64,000 bases of DNA from NCBI RefSeq assembly GCF_021390535.1, contig NZ_JAJUXG010000007.1, positions 1 to 64,000 on the forward strand, in the 5' to 3' direction. This DNA comes from Dyadobacter sp. CY312 (GTDB taxonomy: Bacteria; Bacteroidota; Bacteroidia; Cytophagales; Spirosomataceae). The notes beneath the pieces are model-generated. The model ran no database searches and was not told where the DNA came from. It saw only the letters and a list, made by a program, of their open reading frames with translations. Within the stretch, counting starts at the first letter, position 1; each line of letters starts with the position of its first letter. Position numbers and translations under genes: made by a program. This document shows, piece after piece, positions 51,547 to 60,100 of this stretch.

Positions 51547-51930
51547 ATGGAAGTGGCAGAACAAATAATAACGAAAAAGCATACTCTGGGCGAATGTACC
51601 AGAAGCATTCTGCCTGTTCGGGATGCGTTGGAAGTGTTAAGTGGAAAGTGGAAATTGCCAATCATCATCTCACTGATGTTTGGCAATAAGCGTTTTTCTC
51701 AGGTGGCCAAGGAAATTCCCAATATTACTGATAAAATGTTGTCAAAGGAGTTGAGAGATTTGGAAGCCAATTGTTTGGTGAAACGGACCGTTTACGACTC
51801 CATCCCGGTGGTGGTTGAATACTCTTTAACCGAATACGGACATTCGTTAAAGCCTGTTATAGAGGTGCTTCGTGACTGGGGAACAACCCACCGTGAGAGG
51901 ATAATGGGGAAGGCGGAGGTGTTGGTTTAA
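51547..51930 (+). CDS. HxlR-family transcriptional regulator
   Basis: The 127-residue winged-helix protein has the HxlR hallmark: RDALEVLSGKWKLPIIISLMFGNKRFSQVAKEIPNI, then LSKELRDLEANCLVKR and PVVVEYSLTEYGHSL. Cys at position 18 (LGECTRSI) sits where HxlR/HypR-type regulators carry a redox- or aldehyde-reactive Cys. It likely represses or activates the divergent nitroreductase gene. Confidence 0.93.
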   Translation: MEVAEQIITKKHTLGECTRSILPVRDALEVLSGKWKLPIIISLMFGNKRFSQVAKEIPNITDKMLSKELRDLEANCLVKRTVYDSIPVVVEYSLTEYGHSLKPVIEVLRDWGTTHRERIMGKAEVLV

Positions 51931-51955
51931 GGTAAATTATTAAACTCAAATTCTG

Positions 51956-51963
51956 TATATTTG
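51956..51963 (+). promoter_or_regulatory. -7 element of the PIN toxin-antitoxin pair
   Basis: TATATTTG matches TAnnTTTG exactly, 29 bases before the antitoxin ATG at 51992. Confidence 0.45.
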
Positions 51964-51991
51964 TTAAAAGCGACTGTAAATTTTTTAGCTT

Positions 51992-52216
51992 ATGGATCGG
52001 ATTGTAATTGAAGTTGGAGATAATTTAGCTCGTAGATGGCGGAATGCTACGCCGGAGGTAAAACAGGCAGTATCTCAGGAGGTCGATCAGTTTCTCAATA
52101 CAATTTTGGAAAAAAATGCTGAGGATGTGTGGCCATTTCTGGAAGAACTAAGAGCAAAAGCGGAGCAAAAAGGTTTCAGTGATGAAATATTGGAGCAAAT
52201 CCTGAATGAAAAATAG
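51992..52216 (+). CDS. Putative antitoxin of a PIN-domain pair
   Basis: The 74-residue acidic, helical protein (EVGDNLARRWRNATPEVKQAV, then FLNTILEKNAEDVWPFLEELR) matches no antitoxin I can name. Its gene overlaps the following PIN gene by 11 bases, as expected for a type II antitoxin. There is no obvious helix-turn-helix, so it may neutralise without strong DNA binding. Confidence 0.7.
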   Translation: MDRIVIEVGDNLARRWRNATPEVKQAVSQEVDQFLNTILEKNAEDVWPFLEELRAKAEQKGFSDEILEQILNEK

Positions 52217-52613
52217 GTTTGTCTTTGATACCAATACGCTGATCAGTGCAGCACTCTCGCCCAATTCTACAAATGCTTTGGCGATTAAGCGAGCAATGAT
52301 TCTGGGAGAAATTGTTTATTCAAATTCAACCTGGGATGAGTTTTTAAATGTGCTGTTTCGTGCAAAATTCGATAAATATTTCACTATTGAAGAAAGAGAA
52401 GAAGTTGCAGATAGATTTCTTCTTCGGTTTCTGCAAATAGATGTTGATGTGGTTGTAACAGATTGCAGGGATCCAAAAGACAATATGTTTTTGGAGCTTG
52501 CAATAAGTGCAAAGGCGGTTTGTATAATTTCGGGAGATCTCGACCTCCTTGTTCTTAATACATTCAGAAACATCCCAATTATAAATGCAGCAGCATTTTT
52601 AAGCTCTTTCTAA
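52206..52613 (+). CDS. PIN-domain toxin (TIGR00305-like)
   Basis: The 135-residue protein has PIN ligands Asp8 (FVFDTNTLISAALSP), Glu45 (TWDEFLNVL), Asp92 (RDPKDNMFLELAISA) and Asp111/Asp113 (ISGDLDLL). The motif DTNTLISAALSP followed by NALAIKRA places it in the TIGR00305 putative toxin group rather than classic VapC. Probably an RNase held by the upstream small protein. It appears intact. Confidence 0.88.
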   Translation: MKNRFVFDTNTLISAALSPNSTNALAIKRAMILGEIVYSNSTWDEFLNVLFRAKFDKYFTIEEREEVADRFLLRFLQIDVDVVVTDCRDPKDNMFLELAISAKAVCIISGDLDLLVLNTFRNIPIINAAAFLSSF

Positions 52614-52629
52614 AAATCTTATAACAACA

Positions 52630-52668
52630 AAAAGGCCTGCACATTCGAATCGAACTTGCAGGCCTTTT
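52630..52668. terminator. Bidirectional terminator between the PIN gene and fba
   Basis: AAAAGGCCTGCA (52630-52641) pairs with TGCAGGCCTTTT (52657-52668), with A-rich and T-rich flanks for both convergent genes. Confidence 0.85.
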
Positions 52669-52684
52669 GTTATTTCAGTTAAAA

Positions 52685-53764
52685 TCAACCCAGTTGATTG
52701 ATGCAGTTCAAATCTTCGAATGCAACTTTCAAACGAGCGATCATGCTGTCTTCACCTTTGCGCAACCAAACGCGTGGATCGTAGTATTTTTTGTTTGGAG
52801 AATCTGGTCCGTCCGGGCTACCAAGCTGGGTTTGCAGATATCCTTCTTTTTCTTTGTAGTATTTCAAAATACCTTCCCAAGTTGACCACTGAACGTCAGT
52901 ATCGATGTTCATTTTGATCGCACCATATTCAATTGCTTCACGGATTTCAGCGCGTGAAGATCCTGATCCACCGTGGAATACGAAGTTTACAGGAAGTTCA
53001 CCGGTTCCGAATTTCTGCTTGATGAATTCCTGAGAATTGTGAAGAATTTTCGGTTCAAGTTTCACATTACCCGGCTTGTATACACCGTGAACGTTTCCAA
53101 ATGCAGCAGCAATTGTAAAGTTTGGAGATATTTTCAGAAGCTCTTCGTATGCGTAAGCAACCTCTTCTGGCTGTGTGTAAAGTTTCGAACTGTCGACATC
53201 GCTATTATCAACTCCATCTTCTTCGCCACCCGTTACACCAAGTTCAATTTCAATCGTCATGCCTATTTTGGCCATACGTTCGAAATATTTAGCAGAAATC
53301 TCAATGTTCTCTTCAATCGGCTCTTCCGAAAGATCCAGCATGTGAGAGCTATATAGAGGCACTCCGTACTGATCAAAATGTTTTTCGCCAGCGTCCAAAA
53401 GACCATCGATCCATGGAAGCAATTTTTTAGCGCAGTGGTCGGTGTGCAAAATTACAGGAACGCCGTAAAGTGCAGCCATCTGGTGCACATGCTGAGCTCC
53501 GGAAATACCACCTGCTATGGCAGCCTGTTGGTTTGCGTTAGAAAGGCTTTTTCCTGCATAGAAAATAGCGCCGCCATTGGAGAACTGTATAATTACAGGG
53601 CTGTTAACAGCCTTTGCCGTTTCAAGAACTGCGTTTACTGAATTGGTACCTACCACATTAACTGCCGGAAGGGCGTAGTTGTTTTGGTTGGCATGACGGA
53701 AAATTTCGCTAACTCCATCACCGGTTACAACACCAGGTGCAAAGCGTTTAGTGGTTTCGCTCAT
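52685..53764 (-). CDS. fba: Class II fructose-bisphosphate aldolase
   Basis: The 359-residue class IIA zinc aldolase matches the E. coli type in length. Zinc and catalytic residues lie in VILHTDHCAKKLLPW, GVTGGEEDGVDNSDVD, FGNVHGVYKPGNVKL and FHGGSGSS (phosphate loop). It cleaves fructose-1,6-bisphosphate in glycolysis and makes it in gluconeogenesis. It is monocistronic. A 12-bp palindrome CAGCAATTGCTG (53827-53838) lies in its upstream region. Confidence 0.98.
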   Translation of the reverse strand: MSETTKRFAPGVVTGDGVSEIFRHANQNNYALPAVNVVGTNSVNAVLETAKAVNSPVIIQFSNGGAIFYAGKSLSNANQQAAIAGGISGAQHVHQMAALYGVPVILHTDHCAKKLLPWIDGLLDAGEKHFDQYGVPLYSSHMLDLSEEPIEENIEISAKYFERMAKIGMTIEIELGVTGGEEDGVDNSDVDSSKLYTQPEEVAYAYEELLKISPNFTIAAAFGNVHGVYKPGNVKLEPKILHNSQEFIKQKFGTGELPVNFVFHGGSGSSRAEIREAIEYGAIKMNIDTDVQWSTWEGILKYYKEKEGYLQTQLGSPDGPDSPNKKYYDPRVWLRKGEDSMIARLKVAFEDLNCINQLG

Positions 53765-53937
53765 AGTAAAATAGGATATTTTTTCAAGAAATAATTTTAC
53801 AATTCAGATAATTGCACTGAATCGTACAGCAATTGCTGCAAGTTAGGTATTTTACAGAAATTGAAATGAATATTGGAACGTTATTATGCGATTTGCAGAA
53901 CATTTGCCTGCCTTCGGTCATTTTAAACCAATCTGCG

Positions 53938-53945
53938 TATCTTTG
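53938..53945 (+). promoter_or_regulatory. -7 element of the promoter upstream of the CorC/CBS gene pair
   Basis: TATCTTTG matches TAnnTTTG. The predicted start (about 53952) coincides with an ATG at 53953 opening a 16-codon frame that ends in TGA overlapping the next ATG (54000). Confidence 0.5.
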
Positions 53946-53999
53946 AACAGGAATGCAGAAAGCAACAGCTTTTTCTCTTGAATTGAATACCGATATATT

Positions 54000-54239
54000 A
54001 TGAATCCCAAGCTAATAAAAACCATATTACTTGCACTTGCCGCCGGCTTCTTTTTTGTCTGGATTTTAGAATTCCGCCGTGCCGGAATGGCAGAAAGTTA
54101 CTGGCTCCTGCTACTGAGCATTGTGTGTTTGCTTAATTTCCAGTTCCGGCGTCTTAAAGCATCTTTACTTCTAAAAAGAGAAGAGGAAGCAAAGGCGGAG
54201 GCCGCAAAAAACTTGCCCACCAAATCGGCTAAAAAATGA
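54000..54239 (+). CDS. Small two-helix membrane protein
   Basis: The 79-residue protein has two hydrophobic segments (TILLALAAGFFFVWILEF and SYWLLLLSIVCLLNFQF) and a basic, Lys/Ala/Glu-rich tail. Its last four bases overlap the start of the CorC/CBS gene (ATGA), so the two are translationally coupled. I do not recognise the family. It may be an accessory subunit of the transporter-like protein. Confidence 0.65.
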   Translation: MNPKLIKTILLALAAGFFFVWILEFRRAGMAESYWLLLLSIVCLLNFQFRRLKASLLLKREEEAKAEAAKNLPTKSAKK

Positions 54240-55435
54240 TATTCCTTTTCATTACCGCAGTTGTTTTTTTCGTGTTGGCAGGATATTACGGAGCAGTTCG
54301 CTCTGTATTACTTGATATTTCAATCGACCGTTATTCAATGCGGCATGAAAAAGCAGAGGAGGTATATCAGACCCTTTATTGGAGGAGAATTCTGCGAATG
54401 CTGCGCCTCCTTGTGGTTGGGCTCGGATGCTTTTCGGCAGCGGGCTTTGTATACACAGCTTTAATAAACAGTGGAGGTTCAGGTGAAAACTTTGTAATGT
54501 TTTTGCTGTTTGTTGCGCTTGCAGTATTCTGGATGTTGTCCTACACCAGCTGGGTGAAAATTGGACGAAATTTTCCTGCCTTACTTGACCTTCAAACCTT
54601 TGCTGTAAAGTTTGGAGAATGGCTCATAACCCCGCTTTTCTGGGTCATAGAGCCTTTTGTAAAAGAGAATATCCTTTCGCCATCCCTCCGCGACGACGCC
54701 ATTTCGGCGGATGATCCTGATTTTGACGATCACAGTATTGAAGAACGTATGTTTATCAATGCGCTTGACTTTAAGGATTTACGCATTCGCGATTGTATGA
54801 TCCCACGTACAGAAATCTCCGCAGTTAACGTAAATGCAAGTATAGAGGATCTGAGAAGAATTTTCCTGAGCAGCGGTCATTCCAAGATTATTGTACACCG
54901 CGATTCTGTGGATGACGTTCTTGGATATTGCCATGCCTTATCGCTATTCAAAAAGCCAAAGGAAATCAGTAACATTATTACTCCGATTCTTATTGTACCT
55001 GAGGCGATGCCCGCCAGTGACCTTATGCTACGTTTTCTCGAAGAAAGAAGAAGCCTTGCTTTGGTAGTGGATGAGTTTGGCGGGACATCGGGTCTTGTGA
55101 GTGTAGAAGATGTGGTGGAGCAGATATTCGGGGAAATTCAGGATGAATATGATTCGACCGAAGACTGGACGGAGAGAGCCATTGATGATCATACTTACAT
55201 TCTCAGCGCCCGTCATGAAATCGACTATCTGAATGAAAAATATGGTTGGGAATTACCAGAAGGGGATTATGACACACTGGCCGGAATGATCATTCATCAT
55301 CATGGCGATTTACCTGATGTGAATGATACGCTCAACTTGCCGCCCTATTCGTTTCAGGTGGTTTCCATGCAGGATACAAGAATTGAATTGGTGCGGTTGA
55401 AAATTGAGGAAAAAGAGAAGGGTGTGAAGAATTAA
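54236..55435 (+). CDS. HlyC/CorC-family CNNM-CBS membrane protein (GldE-like)
   Basis: The protein has 399 residues. Membrane segments lie at about 1-20, 55-80, 85-110 and 125-145. A CBS pair begins at about 185 (DLRIRDCMIPRTEISAVNV, RSLALVVDEFGGTSGLVSVEDVVEQIFG). A CorC_HlyC domain follows at the C-terminus (DYLNEKYGWELPEGDYDTLAGMI). The layout matches Mg2+/Co2+ efflux-type proteins and, in Bacteroidota, GldE of the gliding/T9SS machinery. I cannot tell these apart here, though a T9SS cargo gene lies 1.7 kb downstream. Confidence 0.85.
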   Translation: MIFLFITAVVFFVLAGYYGAVRSVLLDISIDRYSMRHEKAEEVYQTLYWRRILRMLRLLVVGLGCFSAAGFVYTALINSGGSGENFVMFLLFVALAVFWMLSYTSWVKIGRNFPALLDLQTFAVKFGEWLITPLFWVIEPFVKENILSPSLRDDAISADDPDFDDHSIEERMFINALDFKDLRIRDCMIPRTEISAVNVNASIEDLRRIFLSSGHSKIIVHRDSVDDVLGYCHALSLFKKPKEISNIITPILIVPEAMPASDLMLRFLEERRSLALVVDEFGGTSGLVSVEDVVEQIFGEIQDEYDSTEDWTERAIDDHTYILSARHEIDYLNEKYGWELPEGDYDTLAGMIIHHHGDLPDVNDTLNLPPYSFQVVSMQDTRIELVRLKIEEKEKGVKN

Positions 55436-55594
55436 GGAGTGAGGAGTTAAGAAGTTAGAGAATTAAGGAGTTAAGAATTAAGAATAAAGAAGTTAAGCAT
55501 TAGGAATAAAGAATTTAAGGAATTAAGAATTAACCGGGGTCGCGTCCGACAATAACGCATTAACAATTAACATTTAATCATTAATAACTACCCA
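55429..55594. repeat. Degenerate short tandem repeats between the CorC/CBS and beta-lactamase genes
   Basis: From the last codons of the upstream gene to about 55534 the DNA is built of variants of GAATTAAGGAGTTAAGAA. The stop codon of the upstream gene lies within the first unit. A second low-complexity patch (AACAATTAACATTTAATCATTAATAAC, quoted in pieces: AACAATTAAC, ATTTAATCATT) fills 55560-55590. There is no gene. Similar words follow the HTH gene at 11388-11517. Confidence 0.6.
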
Positions 55595-56503
55595 TTGACA
55601 ACTAACAACTTCTCCAGACTTTTTCTCGCATCACTTACACTTTTCATGCTGATGCAAAATTTGGTTTTTGCTCAAATAGCGAATTTGAAGCATGACATTG
55701 AGACAATTTCGGAGGAAGCAAAAGGAATAGTGGGAGTTGGGATCATGGATTTGAAAACCGGGGAGAAAATTTTGCTAAATGAAGATCATCAGTTTCCCAT
55801 GCAAAGCGTTTTCAAATTTCCTTTGGGAATGGCAGTGATGGGTCAGGTGGATAAAGGAAAGCTGTCTTTAAGCCAAAAAGTACATGTTACAAAAGAAGAC
55901 TTGAATCCTAAAACGTGGAGCCCTTTACAAAAGAAATATCCTGAGGGCGGGGTAGACGTTACTATTGAAGATTTACTTAAATACACAGTTTCACAAAGCG
56001 ATAACAATGGATGCGATATTCTGTTCAGGCTTGTCGGTGGTCCGAAGCAGGTTGACAAATATGTGAAAGGTCTTGGCGTGAAGGAAATGAACATCGTTGC
56101 TACGGAAGAAGAAATGTCAAAGAGTTGGGATGTGCAGTATACGAATTGGTGCCGTCCGTCAGGGATGTTGAAACTGCTGGATGTGTTTTACAAATCACAG
56201 AAGCTTTCTAAAACGAGCACTGAATTTCTGATGAAATTACTCATTGAGACTACAACTGGCCCCAATAGAATGAAGGGATTGCTACCCAAAGATGCCGTTG
56301 TTGCTCACAAAACAGGTACATCAGGAACAAATGCAGCGGGTATACTGGCGGCGGCCAACGATGCCGGCATTATGATACTGCCAAATGGTAAACAAATTGC
56401 AGTCGTCGTGTACGTATCGGAGACGCGTGTTGATGAAAAGACACGTGACGGAGTTATCGCTAAAATTACCAGGGCCGCATGGGATTACTATTCAGCTAAA
56501 TAA
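55595..56503 (+). CDS. Class A beta-lactamase (subclass A2 type)
   Basis: The protein is 302 residues from a TTG start; the first ATG would cut the signal peptide (LFLASLTLFMLMQNLVFAQ). Catalytic motifs are Ser71-Val-Phe-Lys74, Ser135-Asp-Asn137 and Lys239-Thr-Gly241. The omega-loop region reads ATEEEMSKSWDVQYTNW, as in the CfxA/CepA/PER-like A2 group. It should hydrolyse penicillins or cephalosporins in the periplasm. It sits among ordinary chromosomal genes with no mobile element, so it looks intrinsic. Confidence 0.92.
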   Translation: MTTNNFSRLFLASLTLFMLMQNLVFAQIANLKHDIETISEEAKGIVGVGIMDLKTGEKILLNEDHQFPMQSVFKFPLGMAVMGQVDKGKLSLSQKVHVTKEDLNPKTWSPLQKKYPEGGVDVTIEDLLKYTVSQSDNNGCDILFRLVGGPKQVDKYVKGLGVKEMNIVATEEEMSKSWDVQYTNWCRPSGMLKLLDVFYKSQKLSKTSTEFLMKLLIETTTGPNRMKGLLPKDAVVAHKTGTSGTNAAGILAAANDAGIMILPNGKQIAVVVYVSETRVDEKTRDGVIAKITRAAWDYYSAK

Positions 56504-56539
56504 TTACAATTTTATCCCATTTTAAAAAGTAAGCAACCA

Positions 56540-57166
56540 TTGCAAATCACAGTTGAAAATATAGGCAAGAAGTTCGTTCGGGAATGGATTTTCCGCAATG
56601 CCAGTTTTGATCTGCTGGCCGGAGAAAAATATACTTTTGTCGGACCTAATGGGAGCGGTAAATCGACATTAATGCAGCTTTTGACCGGAATGTTTCCTGC
56701 TTCGGAAGGAGTTATTAAGTACACCGATGCGAATGGTAAAAACATTGAGACAGACCAGTGGTATAAACACATTGTGATTGCAGCGCCTTACATGGAGCTT
56801 GTGGAGGAGTTCACGCTTCGCGAACAGGTTAGCTTTCATTCCAGGTTTAAGCCTTTGAAAAATGGCATTTCTTTACCCGAATTCGAAGATTTTATACAAC
56901 TTGCCCATGCAAGTGATAAGTTGATCAGGCATTTTTCCTCAGGAATGAAACAACGACTGAAACTCGGACTGGCTTTTATGTCCGATGTGCCGGTCATTTT
57001 TCTTGACGAACCTACAACGAACCTGGATACGCAGGGATTTCAATGGTATATCGATAATGTTACCAGATATACTGATAATCAGATGCTGCTGTTGGGTTCG
57101 AATGTAAAACAAGAATATGAGTTTTGTGAAAATATCATTTCTGTTTCCGCGTTCAAACAGATATAA
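56540..57166 (+). CDS. ABC-type ATP-binding protein lacking Q- and H-loop residues
   Basis: The protein is 208 residues from a TTG start. Walker A is GPNGSGKST (35-43), the signature is FSSGMKQR (132-139) and Walker B is FLDEPT (154-159). The Q-loop position reads IVIAAPYMELVEE without Gln, and the H-loop position reads LLLGSNVKQEYEFCE with no His. Walker and signature motifs are kept, so it may bind ATP but hydrolyse it poorly. No permease gene is adjacent. Neighbouring genes are a beta-lactamase and a T9SS cargo protein. Confidence 0.82.
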   Translation: MQITVENIGKKFVREWIFRNASFDLLAGEKYTFVGPNGSGKSTLMQLLTGMFPASEGVIKYTDANGKNIETDQWYKHIVIAAPYMELVEEFTLREQVSFHSRFKPLKNGISLPEFEDFIQLAHASDKLIRHFSSGMKQRLKLGLAFMSDVPVIFLDEPTTNLDTQGFQWYIDNVTRYTDNQMLLLGSNVKQEYEFCENIISVSAFKQI

Positions 57167-57181
57167 TTAGAATGAGAAAGT

Positions 57182-60100
57182 ATGATAAAAAATGTACTGT
57201 TTCTCCTGATTTACCTTCTCTTTGTGTCTTCCGTCGTCAATGCCGGAGGTATGTATTTTATTGAGAACAAAGGACAATGGGATTCTGATATCCTATACCG
57301 TACCGAAGTTCCGGGAGGTTTTCTTTTCCTGAAAAAACAATCACTTGTTTACGTGTTTTATGATGCTGCCAAAGTTGCCGCTTTGCATGGAAAACGGTCC
57401 GGTCTGAATGATGCAGTCAGTCTGAACGGAGTCGCTCAAAATGCAGCTGCCTCTAAACCAAACAGCCTAAAAGCTCCCGTTCTCAATGGCATTGCAGCGC
57501 ACGGGGTTGAAGTTAAAATGCTCAACGCTTCTGCTACTGTAAGCCATAAAGCTACGCGACCGGTAAAATCTCAATTCAATTATTTTCTTGGGAACAATTC
57601 AGATTCATGGGCTTCCAATGTTCAGGCGTTTGAAGAGGTGCGTTATGAAAATGTCTATCCGGGTATCGATATGCGCATATACATGCACGAGTTTACGCTC
57701 AAATATGAGTTCATCTTGCAACCATCGTCTAATGCGGATGCTATCGCACTCAAATATGAAGGAGCATCTGATCTTTCGTTAAGTGAGGAGGGGCAGGTTA
57801 TCATAAAAACGCCGCTATCGTCTTTTAAAGAAGCCGTTCCCTATTCTTTTCAGCAGGTTGGGAAAAAAACGGTTGAAGTGAAATCAAAATTTGTCCTGAA
57901 AGACGGAAACACCGTTCATTTTGCTCTTCCCGATGGGTACAACAAATCTGAAAAGCTGGTTATTGACCCGGAACTGATTTTTTCAACTTATTCTGGTTCG
58001 GCGGCTGACAACTGGGGGCATACCGCTACTTATGATGATGACGGTAATCTATATTCCGGAGGGACCGTTTTTGGAAGCAATTTCCCTACAACAACTGGTG
58101 CTTATCAGGTACGTTTTCAGGGAATGGTCGACGTGGCTATCATGAAGTTTAGCCCCGATGGGAGCGAACTGCTTTATGCAACTTATCTGGGTGGCAGCAG
58201 TACAGATATTCCCAATAGCCTGATCGTCAATAGTAAAAAAGAGCTCGTTATTCTTGGTACAACTTCTTCTCTTAATTTCCCTGCAACCACTACTGCTTTT
58301 CAGAAAACCTTTGGAGGAGGTACAGCTGTCTTCCCAATCTCAGGGCTGGATATGCCCAATGGAAGTGACATTTTTATTGCCAAATTATCGACAGAGGGCA
58401 AACAGCTTTTGGCATCAACCTTCATTGGTGGCCGTGGTAACGATGGATTGAGTACAGAAGAAAACGTGACCGTTAAAAACTACGGAGACAGTTTTCGAGG
58501 AGAAGTGGTGGTAGATAAGGAGGATAACATCATAGCGGTAACTTCCACAACGTCAGTTAATTTTCCCTTGAGAAATCCGGTTCAAAGCACTTTGTCTGGC
58601 AGGCAGGATGGTGTTTTGTTTAAACTTACCACCAATCTCAATACGTTGCTATGGAGCACTTATGTAGGTGGAAATGAATACGATGCTGCGTTTTCTGTCA
58701 AAGTGACCAGTAGCGGAGATACCTACTTAACAGGAATTACGCAAAGCACGAATCTGGCGGTGCATACAACCGCAATTCAGCCAAAATTAAAAGGAGATGA
58801 AGACGCTTTTATAGCCAGGTATTCGAATGAAAAACTTGCAGGAATCACTTATTTGGGTACCGACTCGTCTGATGGTGCATATCTTCTGGATCTTGATAAA
58901 AGTGGAAATGTCTATGTATACGGAATAACCTACGGCAGTTACCCTGTGAGCAGCGGCGTTTACAGCAATGCGAAAAGCGGTCAGTTTATTCATGCACTGA
59001 GTGCTGATTTGAGCAAAACAGTTTTTTCAACGGTAATAGGTTCGGGAAGAGGTACGCCTGACATTTCTCCAACTGCGTTTTTGGTTAATGAATGTGGCAA
59101 TATTTACATCGCAGGCTGGGGTGGAGATGTCAACATTGTAAGCTTACATAACCTGGCAAGTAATACAAATGGAATGGTTGTGACGCCGGATGCTATTCAA
59201 TCTCAAACCAATGGCAACAATTTTTACATAGCCATTTTGGAAGAAGGGGCAAAGTCGTTGCTGTATGCCACCTACTTCGGTAGTCTGGATCGTTCAGGTA
59301 ATTCGCAGGGAGACCACGTCGATGGAGGTACAAGCAGGTTTGATAAAAATGGCGTCATCTACCATGCGACTTGTGCCTGCGGTGGCAGCCATTTCCCGGT
59401 GACATCCCAGGCGTGGTCGACAACCAATAAGAGTGAAAACTGTAACAATGCTGCCTTCAAAATTGATATTGACAGACTGAAAGCAGACTTTGATGTTTAC
59501 GATGGAGACAAGAAAGATGTACTAAGTGGCTGCGCACCATTGACATTGTCATTTGAAAATACCAGCGAAGGAGGAGTAGATTACCTATGGGACGTAAATG
59601 GCAGTACCATTTCAAGAGAGGAAAACGGCGGTGACTTTGTATTCAGAACGCCTGGTGAATACATAGTTACTTTAAGAGCTTTTAATCGACTGTCGTGCAA
59701 AAGGGTAGATGTGGCGCAAAAGAAAATTGTTGTGGGAACCATTAACGCCACGGTTACTGCAGACACAACGGTTTGTGAAAATACTACTTTAAAACTGAGC
59801 GCTTCTGGGGGTACGAAATACAAATGGTCACCATCAAAAGGAATGCGTGATTCTTTAAGTGCTTCGCCAGCAATTCTTATAAATGAAAGTGCAACCTATA
59901 CCGTAGAAATAAGCAATGTGGAAGGATGTAAAGTGACGAGGCAGGTGAAAGTGAGTGTAGAAAAGAAGTCTGATTTTATTGAAATGCCCGATTTGGAAGT
60001 CTGTGCCGGAGCTTCGACCACACTCTCTGTTACGGGCGGAGCAACAAAATTTCGCTGGTTGGCTGCACCCGGCTTGCCCGAAACTTTCGGGAATTCAGTT

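Noticed and set aside
39189-52613. Toxin-antitoxin pairs considered as marks of a genomic island
   Set aside because: No integrase, transposase, tRNA or attachment repeat nearby, and surrounding genes are core housekeeping genes.
53827-53838. CAGCAATTGCTG palindrome upstream of fba
   Set aside because: Only 12 bases and no second copy or promoter context seen; noted in the fba entry but not scored as a finding.
55595-56503. Beta-lactamase considered as recently acquired
   Set aside because: No insertion sequence or integron feature and similar-looking base composition; chromosomal A2 enzymes are common in this phylum.
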